Source: Bacteroidota bacterium
GTDB lineage: Bacteria; Bacteroidota; Bacteroidia; Bacteroidales; FEN-979
Length of the DNA: 56,643 bases
Assembly (NCBI GenBank): GCA_026391795.1
Contig: JAPLDI010000027.1
Span: 1-56,643, forward strand
Direction of reading: 5' to 3'
Shown here in pieces: positions 27,142-35,674 of this stretch. Position 1 is the first letter of the stretch, and every line of letters begins with the position of its first letter. Position numbers and translations under genes: made by a program. The notes beneath the pieces were generated by a model, which did no database searches, was not told where the DNA came from, and worked only from the letters and a program-made list of their open reading frames with translations.

Positions 27142-27930
27142 ATGAGAAAATCAATTTGTATTCTTGCTATTTCATGTGCTTTCATTTTGAACGTTTCAGC
27201 GCAAGAGAAAGCTGTTGAATACGGGAATAACAGCCAGGCAGGGAAATTCGCCCCCGTGAACGGAATTCAGCTCTATTATGAAACTTATGGAAAGGGGGCA
27301 CCTCTGCTTCTGCTGCATGGCAACGGAGGCTCGATTGCCGACCTCCGCTTCCAGATCCCGTTTTTCGAAAAGCAGTACCGTGTGATTGCCGTTGACAGCA
27401 GGCTGCAGGGAAAATCAGGCGGATCGCCCGACACCCTTTCGTACGACCTGATGGCATCGGATTTTTGCGCCCTGCTCGACTACCTGCACCTCGATTCTGC
27501 CTATGTTTTAGGATGGAGCGACGGAGGCATCAACGGGATCATCATGGCGATGAACTGCCCCCGAAAAGTCAAAAAACTGGCTTTCACCGGGGCAAACATC
27601 GTTCCCGATTCCTCTGCATTCAGGTACAAAGATATCCTGGAGATGCAAAATTTTTCAGTACAGAATCCCAAGGCTTCAAAAACCGAGAAAACACTGGTCA
27701 AAATGATGCTGGACCAACCTCATATCCCCTATTCGAGCCTGCAACAGATCCGCTGTCCGGTGCTCGTGATGGCAGGAGACCAGGATATCATCAAGGCGGA
27801 ACATACCCTGAAGATATTTCAGTCGATCCCCCGGGGGTTCCTCTGCATCTTCCCGGATTCCCGCCACGGGGTCTGCCAGCAGCATCCTGCGCTGTTTAAC
27901 GAAACTGTGCTGACCTTCTTTACGAAATAA
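27142..27930 (+). CDS. Exported alpha/beta hydrolase, 262 aa
   Basis: The ATG at 27142 follows a GTG and gives a signal peptide (MRKSICILAISCAFILNVSA|Q), so the enzyme acts in the periplasm or outside. The alpha/beta hydrolase core is complete: LLLLHGNGG (oxyanion region, 55-63), VIAVDSRLQGKS, the nucleophile elbow GWSDGG with Ser126, an acid in VMAGDQD (Asp213 or Asp215), and His242 in DSRHG. The family includes esterases, lipases, lactonases and haloperoxidase-like enzymes, and the substrate cannot be chosen from sequence. The acid loop and cap are short, so a small soluble substrate is likely. No promoter box was found, and the gene may be co-transcribed with the one before it (95 bp away). 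Confidence 0.88.
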   Translation: MRKSICILAISCAFILNVSAQEKAVEYGNNSQAGKFAPVNGIQLYYETYGKGAPLLLLHGNGGSIADLRFQIPFFEKQYRVIAVDSRLQGKSGGSPDTLSYDLMASDFCALLDYLHLDSAYVLGWSDGGINGIIMAMNCPRKVKKLAFTGANIVPDSSAFRYKDILEMQNFSVQNPKASKTEKTLVKMMLDQPHIPYSSLQQIRCPVLVMAGDQDIIKAEHTLKIFQSIPRGFLCIFPDSRHGVCQQHPALFNETVLTFFTK

Positions 27931-27984
27931 TTCTCAGTCCGTAGTACCGGTTTGTGTGATTACTATTCGATGGTATGGAGATTT

Positions 27985-28024
27985 CACAGAGGTTCACAGA
28001 GAAGGCACAGAGGACCACAGAGGG
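27985..28024. repeat. CACAGAG-type array
   Basis: CACAGAGGTT, CACAGAGAAGG, CACAGAGGAC and CACAGAGGG form a looser 9-11 bp repeat built on the heptamer CACAGAG. It is not in strict 7-bp phase. Confidence 0.6.
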
Positions 28025-28080
28025 ATTCTTGGGAAGGACAAACAGTGCAGGTTATCCCCACAATTCAATCCTACATCATA

Positions 28081-28150
28081 AATCGTAAATTCAACAGAAA
28101 ATCGTAAATCAAAAATCGTAAATCCAATTCGTAATCCGTAATTCGTAATT
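28081..28150. repeat. AT-rich heptad array AATCGTA / TTCGTAA
   Basis: AATCGTA words, one separated by AATTCAACAGAA, pass into AATCAAA, AATCGTA, AATCCAA, TTCGTAA, TCCGTAA and TTCGTAA. It ends eight bases before a -7 promoter box. Confidence 0.7.
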
Positions 28151-28157
28151 AATTTGA

Positions 28158-28165
28158 TAGCTTTG
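28158..28165 (+). promoter_or_regulatory. -7 element TAGCTTTG eight bases before the ATG
   Basis: An exact TAnnTTTG lies at 28158-28165, while the ATG of the OstA-like gene is at 28174. A start point 5-8 nt after the box gives a nearly leaderless mRNA. The -33 position falls inside the AT-rich heptad array. Confidence 0.5.
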
Positions 28166-28173
28166 CACTCCTG

Positions 28174-29685
28174 ATGCACAGTAAACACGTCTACCGGTTC
28201 CTTATCGCAGGATTGCTTTTGCTTCCGGCATCCCTGTTTTCGCAGGAAACCACCAAGATCCTGCTCGAACATGCCGACTCGCTGGTCCACAGCAGCAAGA
28301 TCCGCCCGGAGTTTCAGAGGCTTCAGGGAAATGTACGGCTAAGCCACGACAGCACCATGCTTATGTGCGACAGTGCCTTCCTGAACGATGAAAAGAATTT
28401 CGTACTTGCATATGGAAACGTCGACATCCGCGTAAGCGACACCCTGAACCTCTATGGCGACTCGCTGAACTACGACGGAAACACGAAGATCGCAAAGATC
28501 TGGGGGAACGTGAAGCTGATCGACAACGAAACCACACTTACAACCGACACGCTCTCCTTCGACCGCACCACGGAGATTGCAAGCTACCTCTACTGGGGAA
28601 AGATCGTCAACAGCGACAATTCACTGGTTAGCAAGCATGGATATTACCATACACGGACAAAGGAATTTTATTTCCAGAAAAAGGTAATCCTGATCAACCC
28701 GGATTATATCATGCATTCTGACACCCTTATGTACAACACCATTTCCAAGGTGACCTATTTCTATGGTCCTTCCACCATTAAAGGGACGGAAGATTCCATT
28801 TACTGCGAGAACGGCTGGTACAATACAAACACGGATGTGGCCCGCTTCCGGAAAAACAGCTGGATATACCATCAATCGCAGGTTCTTACCGGCGACAGCA
28901 TTTATTATGAAAAGAGATCCGGGTTCGGGCAGGTCTTCCGTCATGCGAAGCTAATCGATACCGTGCAGAAAACGACCCTCATGGGAAACTATGGAGAACT
29001 GCACCGGGTGAAGGGGTATGCCTACATGGTCGACAGTGCGGTGGTTCAGATGGTCGATAAAAAAGACACGCTCTTCATGCATTCCGATACCGTCTATGCA
29101 ACCTTCGACACCGGCCAGAACATCAAACATATTTTGTGCTATTACAAAGTCAAGTTCTTCCGCCGAGACTTGCAGGGAATGAGTGATTCGATGGCATACC
29201 ACGGGCGTGATTCGACCCTGTCACTCTACCACAACCCTGTACTCTGGTCGGAACAGAACCAGCTTTTCTCCGATTCCATCAAACTGACCCTTCTGAACAG
29301 CCAGATCGACTCGATGATCCTTTATAACAACGCCTTCATTATCTCCAAGGATGATACGAACAAATTCAACCAGGTGAAAGGAAGGAACATGGTAGGTTTT
29401 TTCAAAGACAATGAACTTTACAAGATCAAGGTAGTGGGGAATTCAGAAACCGTTTATTTCGCGAGGGAAGAAGATCACAGCCTGATCGGGATTACAAGGG
29501 TCTATTCCAGCGACATGCTGATCTTTATCGGGAAAAACCAGATCAAATCGATCACCTATATAAATCAGCCGAAAGCGGTTACGTCTCCTGAGAAGGATGT
29601 CTCACCCTATGATCTGAAACTGAAAGGATTTAAATGGATCGAGGAAAAGAGACCCCTCACGAAGAAGGACATCTTCAAATGGTAA
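28174..29685 (+). CDS. OstA-like protein (LptA/LptD N-domain family), 503 aa
   Basis: A signal peptide (ending LPASLFSQ) is followed by many short beta repeats of OstA/LptA type: LQGNVRLSHDSTMLMCDSA, AYGNVDIRVSDTLNLYGDS, IWGNVKLIDNETTLTTDTL. Repeats continue to about 470 (MHSDTLMYN, LTGDSIYYE, MHSDTVYATFD, LFSDSIKLTL). OstA-fold proteins form a hydrophobic groove that carries lipopolysaccharide across the periplasm, and this longer OstA-like form is common in Bacteroidota. An LptD-like barrel lies 2.8 kb downstream and an LptG permease at 35.7 kb, so a role in the LPS or lipid A export bridge is likely. The gene ends convergently with mlaD (42 bp apart). Confidence 0.85.
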   Translation: MHSKHVYRFLIAGLLLLPASLFSQETTKILLEHADSLVHSSKIRPEFQRLQGNVRLSHDSTMLMCDSAFLNDEKNFVLAYGNVDIRVSDTLNLYGDSLNYDGNTKIAKIWGNVKLIDNETTLTTDTLSFDRTTEIASYLYWGKIVNSDNSLVSKHGYYHTRTKEFYFQKKVILINPDYIMHSDTLMYNTISKVTYFYGPSTIKGTEDSIYCENGWYNTNTDVARFRKNSWIYHQSQVLTGDSIYYEKRSGFGQVFRHAKLIDTVQKTTLMGNYGELHRVKGYAYMVDSAVVQMVDKKDTLFMHSDTVYATFDTGQNIKHILCYYKVKFFRRDLQGMSDSMAYHGRDSTLSLYHNPVLWSEQNQLFSDSIKLTLLNSQIDSMILYNNAFIISKDDTNKFNQVKGRNMVGFFKDNELYKIKVVGNSETVYFAREEDHSLIGITRVYSSDMLIFIGKNQIKSITYINQPKAVTSPEKDVSPYDLKLKGFKWIEEKRPLTKKDIFKW

Positions 29686-29727
29686 CTTCCCCTTCTTTAT
29701 AAACTTTACAAACTTTATCACGTTCAA

Positions 29728-30684
29728 CTAAAACACCTTGACTTTTACATACCGGTCAGGATTGGCCTTGATGTCTTCAAGCAGGAGGTTGAGGTCGTGT
29801 GCGGCTTTCTCCACTTCCTTGTAGAGTTTATCGTCATTCAGCAATAAACCCAGCGTTCCCTGGCCATTGTTGATCTTGTTTACCGCAATATCGATATCCA
29901 GGATGGCCTTGTTTACCTGGGCAATAGTAGCCGGGATCTTCGCTTTGGCGAGCGAATCACTGAGATTGGAAAAATTGTCGAGGATATTGCTGATCTTCTG
30001 ATTATTGTTCTTCAGGTTCAGGCTGATCGATTCGACATTCCCAATGATGTTTGCCAGGTGGCTGCGCTGTGAACCTACGAGGGTATCCAGGTAGTAGGTG
30101 GTATGCGCAAGGTTATTCAGCACCTCCTTTATATGCGTGATAGAGGCAGCCAGGTTGTCACGGGTATTTTTGTTCAGTACTTCCTGGATCAGGGAGGCAA
30201 CCGTGTCAATGGAACCCAGCAGGCGCTCGGTCTTCACTTTAAGCGGGGCCAGTTGCTGGCTTAAACTCTCTCCAATAGAAGCCTCGGTAAGAGATTTCAG
30301 GGTATCATGATCCTTCAGGATTACTTTTGAGTCGCCCAGGATGATCTCCACATATTTCCCTCCGATCAGGTTATCCGAATTGTTGATCCTGGCAACTGAA
30401 TTTGCAGGGATCGGGTAGGATTCGGAAATATAAAGTTCGGCAATAATCTTACCGCGTTGTTTGGTGGAGAAATAAAGATCCTTGACCTGCCCGACCTTCA
30501 TCCCGCTGATCGCAACGTTATTGGCAACCACCAGTCCGTTTACCTTGTCGTAAACAGCATACACGATCATCTTATGCTTAAAGAGATCCATCCCTTTCAG
30601 GTACATCAATCCCCAGATCAGGATTGCTGTGGCAACCACAAATATGATCCCTACGCGGAATTCCTTGGTCAGTTTGAACTTCAT
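29728..30684 (-). CDS. mlaD: MCE-domain lipid-transport protein (MlaD family), 318 aa
   Basis: One membrane helix lies at residues 11-30 (VGIIFVVATAILIWGLMYL). The MCE domain follows (about 37-115: YAVYDKVNGLVVANNVAISG, GKIIAELYI, NLIGGKYVEI), and then a long helical region (120-300) with NNNQKISNILDNFSNLSD heptads. MlaD-type proteins form rings that shuttle phospholipid between the membranes with an MlaE/MlaF transporter, but those partners are not in the window. A minus-strand TAnnTTTG lies 18 bp before the start. The amidase gene lies upstream on the same strand, separated by 106 bp with a short heptad array. Confidence 0.9.
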   Translation of the reverse strand: MKFKLTKEFRVGIIFVVATAILIWGLMYLKGMDLFKHKMIVYAVYDKVNGLVVANNVAISGMKVGQVKDLYFSTKQRGKIIAELYISESYPIPANSVARINNSDNLIGGKYVEIILGDSKVILKDHDTLKSLTEASIGESLSQQLAPLKVKTERLLGSIDTVASLIQEVLNKNTRDNLAASITHIKEVLNNLAHTTYYLDTLVGSQRSHLANIIGNVESISLNLKNNNQKISNILDNFSNLSDSLAKAKIPATIAQVNKAILDIDIAVNKINNGQGTLGLLLNDDKLYKEVEKAAHDLNLLLEDIKANPDRYVKVKVF

Positions 30685-30701
30685 GGATATATATTTCAGC
30701 G

Positions 30702-30709
30702 CAAATTTA
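30702..30709 (-). promoter_or_regulatory. -7 element of the mlaD promoter
   Basis: CAAATTTA on the plus strand reads TAAATTTG on the minus strand. The implied leader is about 12 nt. No clear -33 element was found. Confidence 0.45.
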
Positions 30710-30760
30710 GTAATTTCTCCACGATCTATCCTTTGGCATTTGATTTTTCATCATGCAAGA

Positions 30761-30781
30761 CACGTTAAACGTCAGACGTCA
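30761..30781. repeat. Heptad array CACGTTA/AACGTCA/GACGTCA
   Basis: Three degenerate 7-bp units lie between the amidase stop and the mlaD promoter. Confidence 0.5.
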
Positions 30782-30790
30782 CCATCTTCC

Positions 30791-32335
30791 CTACTTTTCA
30801 CCTTCCGAGATCAGCTTTCTGCCTTCTGCCACCGTAATCCGTTCTTCCCCATGGAAAGCAACGATAAAGGCATCAGTGAATCCCAGCTTTTTTGCTTCAC
30901 CCAGTACCCCGGAAAGCGCTTCCGGCGTGGATTCTTTTCCTGTTGTGTATTTGAAAACTCCCTGGTGCTGGTATTTCCAGATATCCTGAAGTCCTTCAAA
31001 TTTTTTCGAATGAATGCTGAGTTCTTTCGCAGAGGTGGCGATCTGTACGCGAAAAACCACATCATTCGAGGGTTTTGGTGGCGGGCTTTTCACATCTTCA
31101 GTTTTGACCGGGTTCCTGGTCACCGGCTTCCCGGCTGACTTTTCCGGCTTCGGCGTCCCGGCTGCCGCGATTGCTTTGCGTGTCGTTGAATCCTTCTTCA
31201 CAGCCTGTACCGGGACTTTTGATTTACTTTTAACCGAATCTTTTGCAGGCGGCTTCTCCGCGCTCTTCTTTTTCGGAGTGCCTGCCACGGCAACAGATGC
31301 GTTAGCACCGGGATTCGTCTTTGATTTTAAGGTATCCTTGTGCTGAACCGGTTGCTTCGATTTTGAATTCGGGCTAACGGGCACCTTTCCGGGAACGGGT
31401 TCCTTTGGTTTCACCTTCTGCCTGATGGTATCTTTTGCAGAAATGTTCTCCTTCGGTTTCTCCCCGGAGTCAGGATCCTCTTTTATCACAACGGCGGGGA
31501 CCACATTCTCAGGCGGAGGTACAGGTTTTATCTCGTTCAGGGTTGCCAGTTCTTTCCCGTTTCCTTCAAGTTTGGCCTTGAACTTCCGGAAGGCCCTGCA
31601 GATGGCAGAGGCGATGTACTGCTGTCCTTTCTGGGAAGTGAGAAATTTCTCCTCGTCCGGGTTTGAGAGGAAACCCGTTTCGATCAGTACGCTGGGCATG
31701 GTCGTTTTATAGAGCACCAGGAAGCCGGCCTGCCGCACCCCGCGGTCATTCATGCCCACCCTGTCTTTCATTTCATCCTGCACGATGGCGGCAAACCGGG
31801 TACTCTGCTCCAGGAAGGCATTCTGGAACAGGGTAAAGGTGATGTACGACTCATCGGAATTGGGATCGAAACCATTGTACTTGACCGAATAGTCGGGTTC
31901 CATAAGGATGGCGGCATTTTCTTTCTTTGCAATCTCGAGGTTGGCCTCTGTGCGGTGCAATCCCATAACATAGGTTTCTGCCCCCTGGAAGGTATGTTTG
32001 GGATTTGCATTGCAATGAATGGAGATGAAAAGGTCGGCCTTGCTCCGGTTGGCGATCTCAGCCCGTTCGTGAAGTTCGATGAATTCATCCGTAGTACGCG
32101 TACAAATCACGGTCACCCCTTTGCACTGGGAACGGATCTCATCGCTGAGTTTCAAAGCGATCTGAAGGGCGACATTTTTCTCCTGCGACTTCTTCCCGAT
32201 AGTACCCGGGTCTTTTCCACCGTGGCCGGCATCGATCACAACTTTTGTAATGGCAATCTTTTCCTGCGGGAAGACATTTTTCTCAGGCAGAAGAGTAAAT
32301 GAAAAGATTATCAAAATCAGCGTAATACAACGCAT
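30791..32335 (-). CDS. N-acetylmuramoyl-L-alanine amidase with SPOR-like C-terminus, 514 aa
   Basis: This enzyme cuts the amide bond between MurNAc and the stem peptide during daughter-cell separation. A signal peptide (residues 1-24) precedes an Amidase_3 domain (about 28-255) with the zinc residues His38 in DAGHGG, Glu52 in QEKN and His107 in ISIHCNA, and a catalytic Glu in LIETGFLSN. Residues 260-430 are a Lys/Pro/Ser-rich linker with repeated KSKxPVQ and AGTPK words. The last 85 residues (VVFRVQIATSAKEL ... GFTDAFIVAFHG) fit a SPOR domain, which binds denuded glycan at the septum. It lies upstream of mlaD on the same strand and is divergent from the lptD-like gene. Confidence 0.93.
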   Translation of the reverse strand: MRCITLILIIFSFTLLPEKNVFPQEKIAITKVVIDAGHGGKDPGTIGKKSQEKNVALQIALKLSDEIRSQCKGVTVICTRTTDEFIELHERAEIANRSKADLFISIHCNANPKHTFQGAETYVMGLHRTEANLEIAKKENAAILMEPDYSVKYNGFDPNSDESYITFTLFQNAFLEQSTRFAAIVQDEMKDRVGMNDRGVRQAGFLVLYKTTMPSVLIETGFLSNPDEEKFLTSQKGQQYIASAICRAFRKFKAKLEGNGKELATLNEIKPVPPPENVVPAVVIKEDPDSGEKPKENISAKDTIRQKVKPKEPVPGKVPVSPNSKSKQPVQHKDTLKSKTNPGANASVAVAGTPKKKSAEKPPAKDSVKSKSKVPVQAVKKDSTTRKAIAAAGTPKPEKSAGKPVTRNPVKTEDVKSPPPKPSNDVVFRVQIATSAKELSIHSKKFEGLQDIWKYQHQGVFKYTTGKESTPEALSGVLGEAKKLGFTDAFIVAFHGEERITVAEGRKLISEGEK

Positions 32336-32395
32336 TCAGACGCTCCGGTGTTTGTTAAAGTATCTTAAAATAGTAAAGAGATCAATATTTTTCCG

Positions 32396-32403
32396 TAGTT
32401 TTG
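32396..32403 (+). promoter_or_regulatory. -7 element TAGTTTTG for the lptD-like gene
   Basis: This is an exact TAnnTTTG in the divergent gap. The predicted leader is about 92 nt before the TTG start at 32502. No clear -33 element was seen. Confidence 0.45.
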
Positions 32404-32501
32404 AAACCAGTAATTGCCGGAAATCCGGCCTTATCGCATCTATTCCTGTACCGGATTTCAAAACAAAGATAGAACATTAACCCCAGAGTTACGACAAGAA
32501 A

Positions 32502-35147
32502 TTGTTAACGAAATTATTAACAAGTCTTTCCCGGCCTTTCCTGTTCCTGGTGATGCTCTTTTTCGTTCACTCCGGAGTTGTTAAGGGACAGGACACAATT
32601 CATCCTGTAAGTGTTTTCACGGATACGGTGCCGCATGTACATGACACCCTGCTTCCTTCCGATACATCCGTTCATCCTGTTGCCGACACGGCAAAAACGA
32701 AAAAAGAGAAGAAAAAAGACAACCTGAAATCAAAGGTTGAATATGCCGCACAGGATTCCCTCCGGTTTGATATCAAGGAGCAGAAGGTATACCTCTACCG
32801 GCAGGCAGATATCAAATACGAGGACATCGGTTTGACGGCAGGCTATGTGGAGATCAATTTCCCCAAGAAAACGGTCTTTGCTACCGGTATAAAGGATTCC
32901 ACCGGAAAGGAGATGCAGGTCCCTGAATTTACCCAGTCGGCCCAGAAGTTCAAGTCGAAGGTGATGACCTACAACTACGATACGAAAAGGGGATACATTC
33001 AGAATGTCTTCACCAAGCAGGACGAAGGTTACCTGCACGGCACCATCGTAAAGAAGATGGAAAATGATGTCACCTACCTCAAAGATGGATGGTACACAAC
33101 CTGCGAAGAGGAAAAAAATCCTCATTTTGACTTCAGGTTTGGTAAAGCCAAGGTGATCCCGGGGAAAAAGATCATTACCGGCCCTGCCTATCTCGAAATT
33201 GCCAGTGTTCCTGTTCCCATTGCCATCCCTTTCGGATTTTTCCCCAGCAAGCTCGGAAGGCGTTCAGGCATCCTGATTCCAACCTACGGTGAATCTTCCA
33301 ACCGGGGATTCTTCCTTGAAAACGGAGGCTATTACTTTGCCATGGGTAAATACCTGGATCTGTACCTGATCGGGGATATTTATTCCCATGGAAGCTGGGC
33401 CGTCAAGCCGAGAATGAATTACCGTTACCGTTACCATTACAGCGGGACTTTCAATTTCAGCTATGCCGTGAACAAGATCGGGGAACAGGATTCCCCCGAC
33501 TACTCCAAATCCACCGATTTCAGTATCAACTGGGTCCATCAGCAGGATCCCAAAGCCCGTCCGCACAGCACTTTCTCTGCCAATGTCAACATCGTCAGCC
33601 AGAATTTCAACAAATACAACCCTGTAACCAACACCCAGGCTTACCTGAGCAATACCTTCCAGTCGAGCATCAACTACTCCACCAACTGGAGCAACACCTA
33701 TTACCTGACCATCAATGCCAGTCACAGCCAGAATACGCTGAACAAGACCATCAACATCACGCTGCCCTCGATCTCTTTCTCCATCAACCAGTTTTACCCG
33801 TTCCGGAGCAAGAACCGGGCAGGAAAGATGCGCTGGTACGAAAACATCAGCACGAAATACAACATGGAAGCCATCAACCAGTACAATACGCTGGATACCC
33901 TGATCTTTAAAAACAAGAACTGGTGGTACGACATGCAAAACGGGATAAAGCACAGTGTTCCCATCACAGCTACCCTGCGGGTGCTGAAATACCTGAACTG
34001 GACAACGAGCATCTCGCTGAACGACCGGATGTACTTTTCAACCATACGGAAAAGATTTGTCCCCAGCTACAAAGCAGGGGTCGATTCACTCGTGGTTGAC
34101 ACCCTTCATTCATACGCCAATGCTTTCGACGGAAATTTATCCACCTCTCTCAACACCCGGCTATACGGGATGTACCAGTTTAAAAAGGGAGCCATCATCG
34201 CTGTCAGGCACATGATGACGCCAACCGTTGCGTTCACCTATACCCCCGATTTCGGATCGGCTGCATGGGGTTACTGGCAGTATGCGACCAATGACACGAA
34301 CCGTAACCCGCAAAAATATTCCATCTTCCAGAACGGGATTTACGGAGGACCCGGGTCCCGGAAATCGGGGGTCGTCTCCTTTGCGCTGAGCAACAATCTC
34401 GAGATGAAAGTGAGGAACCGGAAAGATACGGTTACCGGGACGAGAAAGATCGTCCTGATCGAAGACCTCACCTTCAGGGAGAATTACGACATGACAAAGG
34501 ATACGATGCGATGGTCGAAATTCACGATTTCGGGCTACACTACCTTGTTTAAATCACTGCGAATCTCCTATTCCAGCATCTGGGATCCCTATACGCGTGA
34601 TTCACTGGGACGTTCAATAAAAAAAACCGAATGGGATGCTCACCGCCGCCTGTTCCGTCTCGACAATACAACCTGGGACCTGGGCCTGAACTATTCCCTG
34701 TCGTCAGAGAAGACAAAGAAGAAGAAGACATCCCAGAAAGGAACAGAACAGGAACGAAAAGATATCAGCGACTATTACGATTATTACGTTGACTTCGACA
34801 TCCCCTGGAGCTTCAGTGTAAGCTATAAATTCAATGTCAACAAGGACTGGTCAGCTGATAAAACCCACAGGGTCGGGAATGTGACCCAGACGCTGGGCTT
34901 CAACGGACAGCTCAACCTCACGCCCAAGTGGAAGATCACCCTGAGCACCGGGTGGGATTTTACCAACGGACAGCTTTCCTTCACTTCCGTCGACCTTTAC
35001 CGTGATCTTCATTGCTGGGAAATGCGGTTTGGCTGGATCCCGAAAGGGGCTCAGCAAAGCTGGAACTTCTCCATCAACGTCAAGGCATCGGTGTTGCAGG
35101 ATATGAAACTGAATAAAAAGAAAGACTTCAGGGACTACGCGCAGTAG
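32502..35147 (+). CDS. LptD-like outer-membrane LPS assembly protein, 881 aa
   Basis: A TTG start (MLTKLLTSLSRPFLFLVMLF...) is the only start that preserves a full signal peptide. The next ATG, at codon 18, would cut into it, and a stop lies eight codons upstream. Residues 60-200 form an OstA-like beta domain (SLRFDIKEQKVYLYRQADI, AGYVEINFPKKTVFATG). From about 225 the protein is a large beta-barrel (ASVPVPIAIPFGFFPSKLGR, then alternating aromatic strands), as in LptD, which inserts LPS into the outer leaflet. A low-complexity Lys/Thr stretch (TKKEKKKDNLKSK) follows the signal. The barrel lacks obvious LptD disulfide cysteines, as is common for Bacteroidota forms. It works with the OstA-like protein and LptG in this window. 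Confidence 0.85.
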   Translation: MLTKLLTSLSRPFLFLVMLFFVHSGVVKGQDTIHPVSVFTDTVPHVHDTLLPSDTSVHPVADTAKTKKEKKKDNLKSKVEYAAQDSLRFDIKEQKVYLYRQADIKYEDIGLTAGYVEINFPKKTVFATGIKDSTGKEMQVPEFTQSAQKFKSKVMTYNYDTKRGYIQNVFTKQDEGYLHGTIVKKMENDVTYLKDGWYTTCEEEKNPHFDFRFGKAKVIPGKKIITGPAYLEIASVPVPIAIPFGFFPSKLGRRSGILIPTYGESSNRGFFLENGGYYFAMGKYLDLYLIGDIYSHGSWAVKPRMNYRYRYHYSGTFNFSYAVNKIGEQDSPDYSKSTDFSINWVHQQDPKARPHSTFSANVNIVSQNFNKYNPVTNTQAYLSNTFQSSINYSTNWSNTYYLTINASHSQNTLNKTINITLPSISFSINQFYPFRSKNRAGKMRWYENISTKYNMEAINQYNTLDTLIFKNKNWWYDMQNGIKHSVPITATLRVLKYLNWTTSISLNDRMYFSTIRKRFVPSYKAGVDSLVVDTLHSYANAFDGNLSTSLNTRLYGMYQFKKGAIIAVRHMMTPTVAFTYTPDFGSAAWGYWQYATNDTNRNPQKYSIFQNGIYGGPGSRKSGVVSFALSNNLEMKVRNRKDTVTGTRKIVLIEDLTFRENYDMTKDTMRWSKFTISGYTTLFKSLRISYSSIWDPYTRDSLGRSIKKTEWDAHRRLFRLDNTTWDLGLNYSLSSEKTKKKKTSQKGTEQERKDISDYYDYYVDFDIPWSFSVSYKFNVNKDWSADKTHRVGNVTQTLGFNGQLNLTPKWKITLSTGWDFTNGQLSFTSVDLYRDLHCWEMRFGWIPKGAQQSWNFSINVKASVLQDMKLNKKKDFRDYAQ

Positions 35148-35178
35148 CTGATGAGCTGATGAGCTGGTGAATTGGTGA
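35147..35178. repeat. 8-bp array GCTGATGA x2/GCTGGTGA/ATTGGTGA
   Basis: Four degenerate 8-bp units start at the last base of the lptD-like stop codon. They are the same word as 21637-21660. Confidence 0.7.
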
Positions 35179-35215
35179 GTAAAAAACAAATTGCATAAAA
35201 AGTAGTAATCATTCT

Positions 35216-35255
35216 GATCCAGCATCCAGCATCCAGCATCCAGTATCCAGCATCT
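35216..35255. repeat. Heptad array AGCATCC (reverse of GGATGCT)
   Basis: Five in-phase units AGCATCC, AGCATCC, AGCATCC, AGTATCC, AGCATCT follow GATCC. It is the reverse complement of the GGATGCT family at 25295, 39795 and 44234. Confidence 0.8.
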
Positions 35256-35294
35256 GTATAACAAGAAAACAAATCTTCCAATATCCTAACCAGA

Positions 35295-35672
35295 ATGAAA
35301 AGAATAATAACCACCGACAAGGCTCCAAAGGCGATAGCGACATACAGCCAGGCAGTAGAAACCAACGGCATGCTCTTCATCGCGGGACAGATCCCGATTA
35401 ATCCTGCCACAGGAAAACTGATCGAAGGCGGGATTACGGAACAAACCGAACAGGTTATGCAGAATATCGGGGAGATCCTGACCGCCGCTGGATATACTTT
35501 CAAGGATGTTGTTAAATCGACCTGTCTGCTGACCAGCATGGATCACTACGCCGAGATGAATGCCGTTTACGGGAAATTCTATTTTGAAAATTCACCGGCG
35601 CGCGCTGCTTTCGCGGTAACGGGGTTACCTATGGGTGCCTTGATTGAGATTGAAACGATCGCTTCGCGGTAA
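35295..35672 (+). CDS. ridA: RidA family enamine/imine deaminase, 125 aa
   Basis: RidA hydrolyses reactive enamine and imine intermediates, such as 2-aminoacrylate released by PLP enzymes, in the cytosol. The full family length of about 125 residues is present. It carries YSQAVETNGMLFIAGQIP (17-34), the GGITEQTEQVMQNIGEIL helix, and the substrate-binding Arg103 in NSPARAAFAV, followed by GALIEIETIA at the C-terminus. The stop codons of ridA and the convergent lptG are only 2 bp apart. There is no recognised promoter box. The heptad array at 35216-35255 lies 40 bp upstream. Confidence 0.95.
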   Translation: MKRIITTDKAPKAIATYSQAVETNGMLFIAGQIPINPATGKLIEGGITEQTEQVMQNIGEILTAAGYTFKDVVKSTCLLTSMDHYAEMNAVYGKFYFENSPARAAFAVTGLPMGALIEIETIASR

Positions 35673-35674
35673 TT

